Shown: positions 13,763-22,773, counted from the first letter of the stretch. The stretch is DNA of 37,186 bases from Tetragenococcus halophilus (GCF_021474685.1 NZ_JAKEIT010000026.1:1-37186), one strand, 5' to 3'. The notes: a model not told the origin generated them from the sequence alone. Numbers and translations are program-made.

Positions 13763-15103
13763 TTATCCAATAATCACATTTTCTTCTGGATATTTATAAT
13801 TTGTTTTCCTTTTATGCGCTTGATTAATAGTCGAAAAGATCATTGTTAAAATCCCTACCCTGCCGATAAACATCAAGAAAATGAGCAATAATTTACCCGT
13901 CCAAGTCAGATGTGCGGTTAAGCCTAAACTTAATCCGACCGTTCCCATAGCAGAGATCACTTCAAAAACAATATACTCTAATCCTAACTGATCCACATTA
14001 GGAATCGTTTCAGTAACAGATAAAATCATTGTGCTAGTTATAATCATGATTAAAAAGATAAAAAATAACATAAACGCTTGTGAAATCGTATTTTCTTTAA
14101 TAGTACGACCTTTGTATTGCGCTTTTGAACGCCCCCTTACCACACTATACAATTTAATCAAAATGATCCCTAATGTTGTTGTCTTAAAGCCTCCCGCAGT
14201 AGAGCCAGAACTTCCACCAATAAACATTAATATCATCGTTAATACAAGACCTGCATGACTCATCGTTGCATAATCAATAGAAAAAAATCCTGCTGTACGT
14301 GGTGTAACTGCTAAGAAAAAAGCATTGGATAGCCGCAATAAACTATTTGAACCAACAGTATTAGTAAAGTAAAAGAAAATACTACTTAACACTAATAATA
14401 ATCCTGTTACTTTTATGGTGATCTGACTGTGTAATTTTAATTTTCTTAACGTCTTATACTTTAATAAATCTTGCCATACGATAAAACCAAGCCCTCCTGC
14501 GATAATCAGAAAACTGAAGACCAGTAAAACCCAAGGATCGTTTTGAAAATTGATTACACTATTACCGAAAAGGTCAAAACCAGCGTTACAAAAGCTAGAA
14601 ACAGCATGAAAAAGACTATACCAAATTCCTTTTTGCCAACCAAAACGCGGGATAAAGTCTACGCTTAGTAACAAAAAGCCTAAAAATTGAATACTAAAAG
14701 CTATACGTAAAATTGCAAGCATTAAGCTAACTGTTCCAGACATATCAAAGGTGTTCAAGGCGTCTTTTAAAATCATACGCATACTTAAATTTATTTTTCT
14801 TTTGGTAAACGTAAAGTAGAGAACCGGTAAAGACATAAAACCTAAACCACCGATTTCGATCAACAGTAAAATAACCGCTTGACCGAACATATTCCAATGC
14901 TCGATAGTCGAAACCGTGGTTAAGCCAGTGACGCATACCGCAGAAGTCGCAGTAAAGAGCGCATCCAAAAAATTTGTACTCTGGCCGCTTCGTGTAACAA
15001 AAGGCAACATTAAGATAAAAGTCCCTGATAAAATAATACCCGCAAACCCCAGTAGAATTTGTTGGGGTGCTTTAAAGAAAACGCCTCGATCCAGGTGGCT
15101 CAT
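13763..15103 (-). CDS. ktrB: KtrB/NtpJ-type Na+-dependent K+ transporter membrane subunit
   Basis: A 446-aa membrane protein of the TrkH/KtrB superfamily that takes up potassium. The four pore-loop repeats with their filter glycines are visible: TSAVCVTGLTT (about 53-63), VSSFCNAGFD, TPRTAGFFS, and SAMGTVGLS. GSSGSTAGGFKTTT is the flexible gate loop of the third M2 helix in this family. No gene for the cytosolic RCK subunit KtrA is in the window, so its partner must lie elsewhere. AAGGGATG ahead of the ATG supports the start. It has its own promoter and terminator. Potassium uptake of this type commonly supports osmotic adaptation. Confidence 0.94.
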   Translation of the reverse strand: MSHLDRGVFFKAPQQILLGFAGIILSGTFILMLPFVTRSGQSTNFLDALFTATSAVCVTGLTTVSTIEHWNMFGQAVILLLIEIGGLGFMSLPVLYFTFTKRKINLSMRMILKDALNTFDMSGTVSLMLAILRIAFSIQFLGFLLLSVDFIPRFGWQKGIWYSLFHAVSSFCNAGFDLFGNSVINFQNDPWVLLVFSFLIIAGGLGFIVWQDLLKYKTLRKLKLHSQITIKVTGLLLVLSSIFFYFTNTVGSNSLLRLSNAFFLAVTPRTAGFFSIDYATMSHAGLVLTMILMFIGGSSGSTAGGFKTTTLGIILIKLYSVVRGRSKAQYKGRTIKENTISQAFMLFFIFLIMIITSTMILSVTETIPNVDQLGLEYIVFEVISAMGTVGLSLGLTAHLTWTGKLLLIFLMFIGRVGILTMIFSTINQAHKRKTNYKYPEENVIIG

Positions 15104-15162
15104 TTACTCATCCCTTCTTCTGTTTTTAATAGGTACAAAATTTAAAACATTTAACTAACCTA

Positions 15163-15191
15163 TAAATATAGTAAAAATGTCCTTTTGTCAA
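15163..15191 (-). promoter_or_regulatory. ktrB promoter
   Basis: Perfect -35 TTGACA (15186-15191). The -10 is either TATTTA (15163-15168, 17-nt spacer) or TATATT (15165-15170, 15-nt spacer). It lies about 60 nt upstream of the ktrB start. Confidence 0.65.
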
Positions 15192-15243
15192 CTTAAAAAG
15201 AACTAATTTTACAAAAACAGTTTGCGTTTATTTGAATGAAACA

Positions 15244-16002
15244 TTAGCTAGACCTTTTTAGTAAATAATAACAAGTAATGATACTTGTAAAAGGTAATAT
15301 GAAGGCAACGCTAATACTTGAAAGAATAATCACGGCAAATTCAAAAACAAAAGCTTGTGAGTTCATCATTTCATGCCAAGGGATCTCTAGGTCCTGATAC
15401 CAAAAAATAAGGGCTAATCCTGTACTAATAAAGGCGAATAGTAATGTATTGACCGTTGAATTTAGGATACTTCTGACAACCGACATACTGGATTTAAACA
15501 ACATTTTTATATCTAATTTTTGATAACGTTGATGAAAAATTTCCGCTGTGGAACTAGCAATCGACATACTTCCATCAATCAATGCTCCTGAAACACCAAT
15601 TAGAATAACCGAAACACTCAATTGAGTAAAGGAGACAGGGACATTCAGGTTAAATACTGCTAGCTCTTCTAATTCTTGAGAAGAAAAGCCTGAAATCGAT
15701 AATTTCTGAATAAAAGGAATAAATACCAAAGATACGATAAAAGAAAACAATATCAAGCTATAAAAAGCTGCTTTCGTTTTCTCATTCCATCCATTCACAT
15801 ATCCTAAGGTAATCAAACTATTTAAAAGAATATAGGCAAGAGCTGCTAGATAAACTGAAAGACCTAAATGTAGACAAAAAATCAAAAGAAAAAACAACAA
15901 AATATTCATAAACAAGCCACTCAATACAAAGAAAGATGATCTTCCTAAAATTAAAACAACTAATAAGATAAATACAAGTAATAAACTAGAGATTACACTC
16001 AT
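15244..16002 (-). CDS. YibE/F-family membrane protein (YibF-like half)
   Basis: A 252-aa integral membrane protein with about six to seven hydrophobic helices. The ALIDGSMSIASSTAEIFH motif (near 140-157) is the conserved acidic loop also seen in its partner gene as GASLDTVVSVVSTLEEI, so both halves share one fold. Its ATG overlaps the stop of the partner by 4 nt (ATGA), so the pair is translationally coupled and probably forms one complex. The family occurs widely in Lactobacillales, but its transport or other role is not known to me. The next gene downstream, ktrB, has its own promoter. Confidence 0.85.
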   Translation of the reverse strand: MSVISSLLLVFILLVVLILGRSSFFVLSGLFMNILLFFLLIFCLHLGLSVYLAALAYILLNSLITLGYVNGWNEKTKAAFYSLILFSFIVSLVFIPFIQKLSISGFSSQELEELAVFNLNVPVSFTQLSVSVILIGVSGALIDGSMSIASSTAEIFHQRYQKLDIKMLFKSSMSVVRSILNSTVNTLLFAFISTGLALIFWYQDLEIPWHEMMNSQAFVFEFAVIILSSISVAFILPFTSIITCYYLLKRSS

Positions 16003-17027
16003 TGTCTTGCCCCCCTTCTACTTAGTTGGAAGAAAAGAAGTGAAAACGGGATAGAAAGCAAAATGCCAAAACCACCGCACAGTACGCGTACAACTTCTAA
16101 AGATAGTAACATACTGACCGTTTCCCCAAAAAGCCACCCATTATGCAAATAGACTAACATCATCGGGATAGCACTACTAAAATAAGAACAGATGAGTACG
16201 TTGACCATAGTAGAGCTGACATCTTGACCGACCCTTTTACCTGAGCGAACTAATTGATTAAGCGTTACTGCTGGATTTTTGCGTTCGATTTCTTCTAGTG
16301 TCGAAACCACGGAAACTACAGTGTCTAATGAAGCACCTATTGCCCCCACCAGTAAACCAGATAAAAATATCGGACGATACGGTCGAGTCAAAACGCCCAT
16401 ATCTTCAAAGCGTAATCCTTCGTCCTGGTAAAATTCCATTGCGATAAAACAAATAAAAAAAGCGCTGAAGACAGTTAAAAGTGTTGCAAAAAATTTTTGT
16501 AAACTATCCTTTTTAATCCCATCAATAAGAAATAAAGTAATAGCTATAGAAAGCACCGTATAAATCGCGGTAAAAATAACCAGAGAGATATTTGTATAAC
16601 TACGGTACACATTAACGATCAAAAATAAGGCTGCACTATTTAAAACAACACTGATAAAAGTAGTGACGCCCGATTTTCCGCCCACAAAAATTAAGGTGAA
16701 CAGTAAGGAAGCTATCATAAAGAAGACATAGCCATCACGTTTTTTTTCGTCCACTTGATTATGCGAATAAAAAACTTGCTCGCCTTTAGAATAATCAACC
16801 GTATCTAATTCATTTTTACGATAGTCAGCTGTTAAATGAACAGTATCTCCTTTATCCTCTCCGTTCATTTTTGTGGCGCTGATTTCTTGTTGATTATTAT
16901 TTATTTCTATTTGATCGATTTTTGCAACTGGCTGATTATATAAAGTACTACTTTTTAGCTGTATGCCAAAACTTACGATGACACAAAAAATAAAAAAAAT
17001 GACCCCGCTAATTACTTTTTTATTCAT
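15999..17027 (-). CDS. YibE/F-family membrane protein (YibE-like, with extracytoplasmic domain)
   Basis: A 342-aa membrane protein. One N-terminal helix (about 5-23) leads to a hydrophilic extracytoplasmic domain of about 75 residues (25-100), then six or seven further helices. GAIGASLDTVVSVVSTLEEIERKNP (written here only as the family landmark around residue 230) and the following VGQDVSSTMVN block are typical of YibE/F proteins. It is the first gene of the coupled pair, with AGGAGA before its ATG. A candidate promoter lies about 40-60 nt upstream, so the pair is probably independent of the flavoprotein gene behind it. Function unknown. Confidence 0.86.
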   Translation of the reverse strand: MNKKVISGVIFFIFCVIVSFGIQLKSSTLYNQPVAKIDQIEINNNQQEISATKMNGEDKGDTVHLTADYRKNELDTVDYSKGEQVFYSHNQVDEKKRDGYVFFMIASLLFTLIFVGGKSGVTTFISVVLNSAALFLIVNVYRSYTNISLVIFTAIYTVLSIAITLFLIDGIKKDSLQKFFATLLTVFSAFFICFIAMEFYQDEGLRFEDMGVLTRPYRPIFLSGLLVGAIGASLDTVVSVVSTLEEIERKNPAVTLNQLVRSGKRVGQDVSSTMVNVLICSYFSSAIPMMLVYLHNGWLFGETVSMLLSLEVVRVLCGGFGILLSIPFSLLFFQLSRRGARQ

Positions 17028-17062
17028 CGATTGTCTCCTATCTTTTGTTTGTTCAATCCTTA

Positions 17063-17091
17063 ATAGTAAACCAAGAAAATTTACGAAACAA
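17063..17091 (-). promoter_or_regulatory. Candidate promoter of the YibE/F pair
   Basis: -35 TTGTTT (17086-17091), 17-nt spacer, -10 TACTAT (17063-17068), 36 nt before the start codon. Both boxes depart from consensus, so this is moderate evidence only. Confidence 0.4.
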
Positions 17092-17159
17092 GTTTTAATA
17101 GATGAATTTAAGAAAAAATAATCAGCATAATTGTCATTTTTCTAATAAAAATAATAAAG

Positions 17160-18515
17160 TTATCGCTTGATGAGTGCCTCCATTGCCAAATCATTTAAAA
17201 AATGTAAAGGAAGAGAGAGTTTAGGATTAAAATAAAAATCCATGGTACTCAATTGATTTAAATTAGCTTGCATTGTGATCAAACTTGATAAAGTATTGAC
17301 CATTTCTACTTGCTCTCGTTGATTGGTCACCAATTGCCCACCCAGAATCTGTTTGCTCTTAGCATCAAAAACTAATTTTAAAGTGAGTTCGAAGTTTCCT
17401 TTTTCTACCAACAAATGTTGTTGAGTGTAGGTTTTAGTCAATGAAGCAACCTTAAAACCATAATAAGGCGCTTCTTCTTCATTGACACCAGCACTAGCAA
17501 AGTAAGAGCCAAAGAGTTCTGTCACTATCGTACGTTGTACTTTGGGAAAGGCGATTTTTTCTGCTAATAAAATATTGGATGCCGCAATCATAGCGCTTCG
17601 GTAAGCATTAGTGACAAGCGGAACATAAATCGAAGAAGCCGTTTCGTTAAAGTTTATAGAAACCAAATCACCTACAGCATAGATAAAAGAATCTGAAGTT
17701 TGCAAGTATTCATTCGTCGTTATCGTTCCATCCATATTAACCGCTAAATTATCTTCAACTAAAGATACGTTAGGTCTAGGATTGATAGCAAAAACAACTG
17801 CATCGCAGGATAGCGTTTGTCCGTTTGTCAAAATAATCCCTGATACCCTTTCATTTTCATCTAATTGAACTTCTTTTACATTACTGTTTAAGATAATATG
17901 GACGTTATCCGGTAATTTTGTCAGTAATTTCTGAGTAATCTCCTCATCAAAATAACGAAATAAAACATTGTCCATACGATCGATCAAATAGATTTCTTTT
18001 TTTAACTTGGTTAAAGTCTCTACCAATTCAAACCCGATCAAACCCGCACCGATGATCGCAATTTTATTCACTTGGTTTAAAGTGTCGACTGCTTGCCGCG
18101 CTTGTGCTAAAGTTTTGTAATTTGTAATTTCACGATCGCTTTGTAAAGAAAAGCCCGTTTGATACTGACTAGACCCCATAGCTAATATCAAATAATCATA
18201 AGAAAAATAATCTTTTACTTGTTCTTGATTTATTTTAGTTAAAGCCACGACTTCCTTTTTTTCAGTGTCTATATCTATAGCTTCTGTATTAATAAATACA
18301 TTGATATTTTCAGACATTAGTTGTGAGACAGTGGCGGTTTTAGCTTCATCTAAATCAGCAATCGTCCCTTCTAAATAAAGATTTAAGCTACTACCAATAT
18401 AGCCTAAAACATTGGAACGTTCGAGAATCAATACTTCAATATTAGGATTGATTTTTTTTAAATGTCTGGCAGCTGCGATCCCCGCATGCGATCCACCAAT
18501 AATAACAACACGCAT
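17160..18515 (-). CDS. NADH oxidase / CoA-disulfide-reductase-family flavoprotein lacking the redox cysteine
   Basis: A 451-aa FAD/NAD-dependent oxidoreductase: FAD motif VVIIGGSHAGIAAARHL (3-19), NAD motif KIAIIGAGLIGFELVETL (about 151-168), second FAD motif YAVGDLVSI near 280, and a C-terminal dimerisation domain. Water-forming NADH oxidases and CoA-disulfide reductases carry a single catalytic cysteine near residue 42 in SFLSCGxALYL. The matching stretch here is GYIGSSLNLYL, with serine 42 in place of that cysteine. The enzyme therefore cannot form the cysteine-sulfenic or CoA-disulfide intermediate; it may make hydrogen peroxide, use another acceptor, or act as a sensor. It starts 15 nt downstream of the Mga-like regulator, with GAAGGGCGG as ribosome site, so the two are co-transcribed. 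Confidence 0.88.
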   Translation of the reverse strand: MRVVIIGGSHAGIAAARHLKKINPNIEVLILERSNVLGYIGSSLNLYLEGTIADLDEAKTATVSQLMSENINVFINTEAIDIDTEKKEVVALTKINQEQVKDYFSYDYLILAMGSSQYQTGFSLQSDREITNYKTLAQARQAVDTLNQVNKIAIIGAGLIGFELVETLTKLKKEIYLIDRMDNVLFRYFDEEITQKLLTKLPDNVHIILNSNVKEVQLDENERVSGIILTNGQTLSCDAVVFAINPRPNVSLVEDNLAVNMDGTITTNEYLQTSDSFIYAVGDLVSINFNETASSIYVPLVTNAYRSAMIAASNILLAEKIAFPKVQRTIVTELFGSYFASAGVNEEEAPYYGFKVASLTKTYTQQHLLVEKGNFELTLKLVFDAKSKQILGGQLVTNQREQVEMVNTLSSLITMQANLNQLSTMDFYFNPKLSLPLHFLNDLAMEALIKR

Positions 18516-18530
18516 AGTGTTACCGCCCTT

Positions 18531-19952
18531 CTACTTTTTTTGAATAATCGCTGTTACAGCTTGTGCTAAACGTTCTTTTTCAAATGAGGATAAAGCACCT
18601 GTTAAAATATAAAGCTTTTGATAATTAAATGCTTGTATATCTAAATCATCAAAAGCAATCAGCAAATCGTAAGTTCTTTTTTTAGCTTTTTTTACTGTAA
18701 CATGAGACATCCCTGCTAAAGTCTGTTTAGTAAAACGAAAAGCTTCTTCGGTATGTAGTGAACCGTCATCCACTACACCCACCAAAACTTCTTTTTGTTG
18801 CCGTCTTTTATGGATATCCCAAATCAAACCATAGGAGTGATCAAGCATTTCCCATTGAGCATTTGAAACTTTACGGGATAAATTTTTTTCAATAAGCGAC
18901 ATACATTGATTCATAGCTTGCGAATCAATATCGGATAAAAACAATTTATGGTTATAGTTAAAGTTAATTTCTCCCTCATAAAAAGTTACTTTCACATGAT
19001 TTTGTAAAAGAAAACTAGCAAAGGTAGGGTCATACACTTCTTCTTTGGTAATCGTTTGATAAATTTGTTTATCAATCGTTAAAAAGTGCTGAATAAAAGA
19101 TGATTTTTTCCACCACTGACTTGTTTGTGGTAAAAGCCCCTCAGTGATAAAAAAAAGATACAAATAAACCGCTTCATACCCACTTGCTGCTAATGCAAAA
19201 CGACTTAAAAATCGTTTGAAAATATTATCTAGCTCTTGATAAAAATGATCTTGTTCTATTTGTCTTAACATATCCTCTGGAATTTCACGTTTGGGGATTT
19301 TTCGATAGTCCAGCCTTCGTTGCAAAATATGTAAATGTAAGCTTAGCATATGCTTTTGTTTTTGGCTAAATTGTAACTGAAAATGACTTTCAATAACGTG
19401 TATCAAATTTTTGATTGCCTGATTAGTCGTTAAGGTGGTTAAACGATTTTCGGGTATGGCGCCATTAAAAAGTTGAAAATAAAAAAATTGAATCTGTAGC
19501 TCACTACCATATAGTTTTTTATTTTTAAACTGTAAGTTAAATTCCCCTAACAACTGATTGATTGCTTTTAAACGTCTAAAAATCGAAGCCTCGCTCAAAT
19601 TATTATCCAAGGCCAACTTAGTTACAGTTAACTCTTTTTCTTGATAAATGCTAACTAGCAAACGGTAGTCTACGGCTTGTTTTAAATAGCTATACAAAAA
19701 ATTTTTGACGGAAAAATCATGAGGCAAATTCAATTGTAAAAAATCACTATCTTTCCTAATCAACTCCGCACGTATCTCAAAATTATGCAATCTATCAGCA
19801 AGAGCTGTGATCTCCTTTTGTAATGTTGGGTAGGAAACATCCATATAATGATTAAGATCTTTCACCTTAATATTTTTTGCATGTTGCAAAAAATACGCCA
19901 AAATTCTGACCTGAACTTTCTGATCTTTATCTAATAGATCGACAAAACGCAT
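18531..19952 (-). CDS. Mga-like transcriptional regulator
   Basis: A 473-aa regulator with the Mga/AtxA layout. Two N-terminal helix-turn-helix segments are at about 29-56 (VKDLNHYMDVSYPTLQKEI) and 108-137 (VTKLALDNNLSEASIFRRL). A long helical PRD-like middle follows, and a C-terminal alpha/beta domain (about 385-470) starting KEVLVGVVDDGS resembles an EIIB fold. In this family, phosphorylation of PRD histidines by the PTS links activity to sugar supply; several histidines lie in the middle part but I cannot assign them. It is flanked by a methyltransferase gene (22-45 nt upstream) and the cysteine-less flavoprotein (15 nt downstream), which are the likely co-regulated partners. Confidence 0.85.
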   Translation of the reverse strand: MRFVDLLDKDQKVQVRILAYFLQHAKNIKVKDLNHYMDVSYPTLQKEITALADRLHNFEIRAELIRKDSDFLQLNLPHDFSVKNFLYSYLKQAVDYRLLVSIYQEKELTVTKLALDNNLSEASIFRRLKAINQLLGEFNLQFKNKKLYGSELQIQFFYFQLFNGAIPENRLTTLTTNQAIKNLIHVIESHFQLQFSQKQKHMLSLHLHILQRRLDYRKIPKREIPEDMLRQIEQDHFYQELDNIFKRFLSRFALAASGYEAVYLYLFFITEGLLPQTSQWWKKSSFIQHFLTIDKQIYQTITKEEVYDPTFASFLLQNHVKVTFYEGEINFNYNHKLFLSDIDSQAMNQCMSLIEKNLSRKVSNAQWEMLDHSYGLIWDIHKRRQQKEVLVGVVDDGSLHTEEAFRFTKQTLAGMSHVTVKKAKKRTYDLLIAFDDLDIQAFNYQKLYILTGALSSFEKERLAQAVTAIIQKK

Positions 19953-19974
19953 CTTTTCACCTCACTCAACTTTT

Positions 19975-20703
19975 TTACTTTTCTAGGCGGCAATAAAGCA
20001 ATTCAAAAGTGTAATATGTTGTATTTTCAACTTCTTTTTTATCCTGAAATAACTCTCCAATTGCTTTTTCTAATTCAGCACTAGCTAGTTCGTCTTTAAA
20101 ATATAAATAAAAGAAGCGTGTACTGATAGTTTCACTTGTTGTATAGTGAAATGTTTTGCTTTGATAGACATTTTCGAACCAGCTTTTATATGTAGTCATC
20201 CATGTTAAATGCTCTGCTTTACCGTATAGCCTTTCTTCAATTGGTGAAAATAGTTGGTCTTCTTCTTTGACTAGCCGTAGAATACAGACATATTTTTTCG
20301 CAACCCTTATCATTTCCTTTAGTTGTATTCTTGAAGTCAATGCGGGATTCATAGCGCTAAAAACAATATCAAAAGTATTATCCTTTGTTTGCTGTAAAAA
20401 AGATTGTTGACTACTTTCAATCAAGCTCAAATTTTTATAAGGATACTTATTTGAAGTAAGTTTTAACATTTCAGAAGATAAATCTACTAATACATAATTT
20501 TGTAGCTGGGAAATAAAGAAGGGAACATATTTTCCACTTCCTCCCGCTAAATCTAGCAAACTATTTTGCGGTAAAATTCCTTGCTTTTTAAAAAAATCAA
20601 GTACATCTTTTTGGATGGTCAGTTGTGATTCTTCTTGGATGTCTGTATATTCCCTAGCAAAATCATCCCAAAACTGTTTTATCTCTTCTAAATTTTCTGG
20701 CAT
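19975..20703 (-). CDS. Class I SAM-dependent methyltransferase
   Basis: A 242-aa methyltransferase with motif I LLDLAGGSGKYVPFF (about 49-63), the acidic end of the second strand in VLVDLSSEML, and motif FDIVFSAMNPALT further on. This is typical of UbiE/small-molecule type class I enzymes; the substrate is unknown. Two ATG codons compete: the one at 20712 abuts its only AAGG ribosome site, while ATG 20703 sits 9 nt after it and is preferred. The gene begins only about 20 nt after a terminator hairpin, leaving no room for a normal promoter, so it is expressed by read-through or from a promoter inside the preceding gene. It leads the methyltransferase / Mga-like / flavoprotein cluster. Confidence 0.82.
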   Translation of the reverse strand: MPENLEEIKQFWDDFAREYTDIQEESQLTIQKDVLDFFKKQGILPQNSLLDLAGGSGKYVPFFISQLQNYVLVDLSSEMLKLTSNKYPYKNLSLIESSQQSFLQQTKDNTFDIVFSAMNPALTSRIQLKEMIRVAKKYVCILRLVKEEDQLFSPIEERLYGKAEHLTWMTTYKSWFENVYQSKTFHYTTSETISTRFFYLYFKDELASAELEKAIGELFQDKKEVENTTYYTFELLYCRLEK

Positions 20704-20723
20704 AATTTTCATCCTTATTAATG

Positions 20724-20753
20724 AAAAAAGTCCGGAAATTAGCTCCAGACTTT
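20724..20753 (-). terminator. Terminator between the unknown gene pair and the methyltransferase
   Basis: Ten-base arms AAAGTCTGGA / TCCGGACTTT (20744-20753 and 20727-20736, one mismatch), 7-nt loop, then a T-tract on the minus strand, starting 6 nt after the stop of the upstream gene. Confidence 0.88.
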
Positions 20754-20758
20754 CTTAC

Positions 20759-21667
20759 TTATTCTCGAACGATCAAGGGCACAAAGAATGGATAATGAGT
20801 GAAAAAGTCCAAAATTGAACGACGACGATTATTGGAATCGATGAATAGGTGTGTTCTATTTTTCTTCGATTGGATATACACATTTTGCTCTTGATTTAAT
20901 TTTACTTGATAATACCTTTGACCAATTTTATCAAAGTCATACTCGGTAGAATCCATAGCAGTAATAAAAATATCATCTAAAATGTTGGTCTCTAAAGGAA
21001 AATCACTTTCCAGATCCACTGAAAGTGCTCGAGTATTATCTAAAAGACTTGCGGAAACATTAAAGCCTAATTGTTTAAAATTGGCCAACAAACGATTCAA
21101 GTCGTAATTGATCAAAGTCAACTGATTACGAGAAAATATTTTCTCAGAATACCATAAACGAATGAGTTCTAACACTTGACGTTCGTCTACTGTAACTGAC
21201 ATCTCTTGTAAATCCAATAAAAATAAAGGCATAAACTTCGCTTCGAAACGAGTATCGATCACATTCATTTTAAAACTTAATGCCAAATCTCTTTTGTCAG
21301 TCAACTGATATTTAATCGAAAAATATTTTGCTTCCCATACATTATAGCTATCAGTTTGTTTTAATGTAGCGTCATTTAAAGGCTTCAATAATTCATAAGT
21401 AAGATAAGCCAATAAACTGGTTTTAGCAACTGTTGAGATAGCTGCATCCGTTACGATTAAACGTCTGTATTCGTTTAGTAACTCAGTAAAATCATCTTCT
21501 AGTAAAGTTTTTCGTAAGCGTAAATCAGCTAGTTCTTTTTCAGCTGAAGCGATCCAGGAAACCATTTCAGCATGATTTTGTGCTTTTTCTTTATAATAAG
21601 GATCTGTTTCCTCTTTATTTTGCGTTGTTTTTTTTAATTCTGTGGATTTATTTTCTTTTTCACTCAT
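20759..21667 (-). CDS. Conserved-looking protein of unknown function, second gene of a coupled pair
   Basis: A 302-aa soluble protein that I do not recognise. The first 30 residues are charged and probably disordered (KE, TT, NK rich). About 30-75 form a predicted coiled coil (AEKELADLRLRKTLLEDDF). The rest is mixed alpha/beta with RLIVTDAAISTVAKTSLLAYLTYEL (around 70-93) helical, and a beta-rich C-terminus ending in FFVPLIVRE. No signal peptide, membrane helix or known catalytic motif. Its ATG overlaps the stop of the upstream gene by 4 nt, so the two proteins are likely made in equal amounts and interact. Terminator directly downstream. Confidence 0.8.
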   Translation of the reverse strand: MSEKENKSTELKKTTQNKEETDPYYKEKAQNHAEMVSWIASAEKELADLRLRKTLLEDDFTELLNEYRRLIVTDAAISTVAKTSLLAYLTYELLKPLNDATLKQTDSYNVWEAKYFSIKYQLTDKRDLALSFKMNVIDTRFEAKFMPLFLLDLQEMSVTVDERQVLELIRLWYSEKIFSRNQLTLINYDLNRLLANFKQLGFNVSASLLDNTRALSVDLESDFPLETNILDDIFITAMDSTEYDFDKIGQRYYQVKLNQEQNVYIQSKKNRTHLFIDSNNRRRSILDFFTHYPFFVPLIVRE

Positions 21668-22539
21668 GCGTGATTCCCTCCTTTAGCTGAACCTAGATAA
21701 GCTGTTAGAAAATCTTGAATCTGTTGATTCATTGCTTTTAATGATCCGAAATATTGCTGGATCAAACGAAATTCTTTCGTCACGACTGCCTGTTTTAGAC
21801 GCATATCGTGATGATTCTTCATCAATTGCTCTCTTTGCTTATTGGTTTTACTTTTATCTTCTATATAAGGTAACCAGCCTTCTCTTTTTTCTGCTAATGC
21901 TTGTAATTTGTTATCTAGATCTTCAATTTCTTCCTCAGTTTTGTTTCGATTAAACAAACCTTTGGTATTTTCCACCGATGCTTTTTCATTTTCAATCTCT
22001 TTTATCTGTTCATCGATATTTGAGATTTCTGATTCAGCAGTGATAATGTTAGCATCGAGTTCGTCCATTTCTTTTTCAATTTTGTTTAAAGCATCACGCT
22101 TACCTGGCGCAAATTCACGCCATTCTTTATCAATATTGGGTAAAACAAATATCTCGGGCGTACTAGCATCAATACCGATCGTTGCGCGCTCACGATAGTA
22201 ATCACCTAGACGATAGTAATTCATCGTAGGAGATATTTTTTGTTCGTGATGAATAAAAGGAAAAGCCTGGGTAAAACTATCATGAATTTTTTGGGCTAAT
22301 AATTCATCGATCTCATGATTTTTATTTGAGGTTTTCTTTAATTCTTCGTGTAACTTCCCTTTATAAATACGATAGATTTCAGCAATATCTTCATTTTGAA
22401 TCGCTTGTTCAAAAGCTTGTAAATCTTTAAGCATCGAGCCTACATTTTGAAAAGCGACCTCTTTAATTTCATCAAAACTTGGTCCTTGTAATTTATCTGT
22501 AGAATCTTCGTTGTTTTGGCGCCCTGTTTGTTTAGGCAT
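21664..22539 (-). CDS. Coiled-coil protein of unknown function, first gene of a coupled pair
   Basis: A 291-aa protein with no family I recognise. The N-terminal 130 residues are helical, with TMNYYRLGDYYRERATIGID (near 105-124) as the most distinctive block. About 145-250 are a long predicted coiled coil (heptad-like runs such as ELDANIITAESEISNIDEQI), and a short C-terminal helix follows. No membrane helix or signal peptide. Start: ATG 22539 with GAGGAGG 7 nt upstream. It is the promoter-proximal gene of a two-gene operon with a 4-nt overlap. The architecture suggests a scaffold or filament-like partner for the second protein, which is inference only. Confidence 0.8.
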   Translation of the reverse strand: MPKQTGRQNNEDSTDKLQGPSFDEIKEVAFQNVGSMLKDLQAFEQAIQNEDIAEIYRIYKGKLHEELKKTSNKNHEIDELLAQKIHDSFTQAFPFIHHEQKISPTMNYYRLGDYYRERATIGIDASTPEIFVLPNIDKEWREFAPGKRDALNKIEKEMDELDANIITAESEISNIDEQIKEIENEKASVENTKGLFNRNKTEEEIEDLDNKLQALAEKREGWLPYIEDKSKTNKQREQLMKNHHDMRLKQAVVTKEFRLIQQYFGSLKAMNQQIQDFLTAYLGSAKGGNHA

Positions 22540-22568
22540 AGTGTAACCTCCTCTGTTGCTTTGTTACC

Positions 22569-22577
22569 ATTTTATCA
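22569..22577 (-). promoter_or_regulatory. Candidate extended -10 promoter of the unknown gene pair
   Basis: TGATAAAAT (TGn followed by TAAAAT) lies about 30 nt upstream of the 22539 start; no good -35 is present. The rest of 22578-22773 is AT-rich with weak inverted repeats and no gene. Confidence 0.4.
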
Positions 22578-22773
22578 TGTTTATTAGAAAAAAGAAGCTT
22601 TGTTCTTAGTATCTTCATAAATTATTTCAGAACAAAAATAGTGTGATTTTGACACCTCTTTCATAAAAATCATATCAAAAATAGGATGAATATGCTATTT
22701 AATTTTAGTTTCTTTAAAATTCTCTTACAAACAAATTTGATATAGAATTTTTTAAGAGAAAAACTTCTCTTTC

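Noticed and set aside
22690-22772. Inverted repeats (AAAATTCT/AGAATTTT and AGAGAA/TTCTCT) after the GNAT gene as a terminator
   Set aside because: Stems are AT-only or lack a T-tract on the required strand, so a terminator is not supported.
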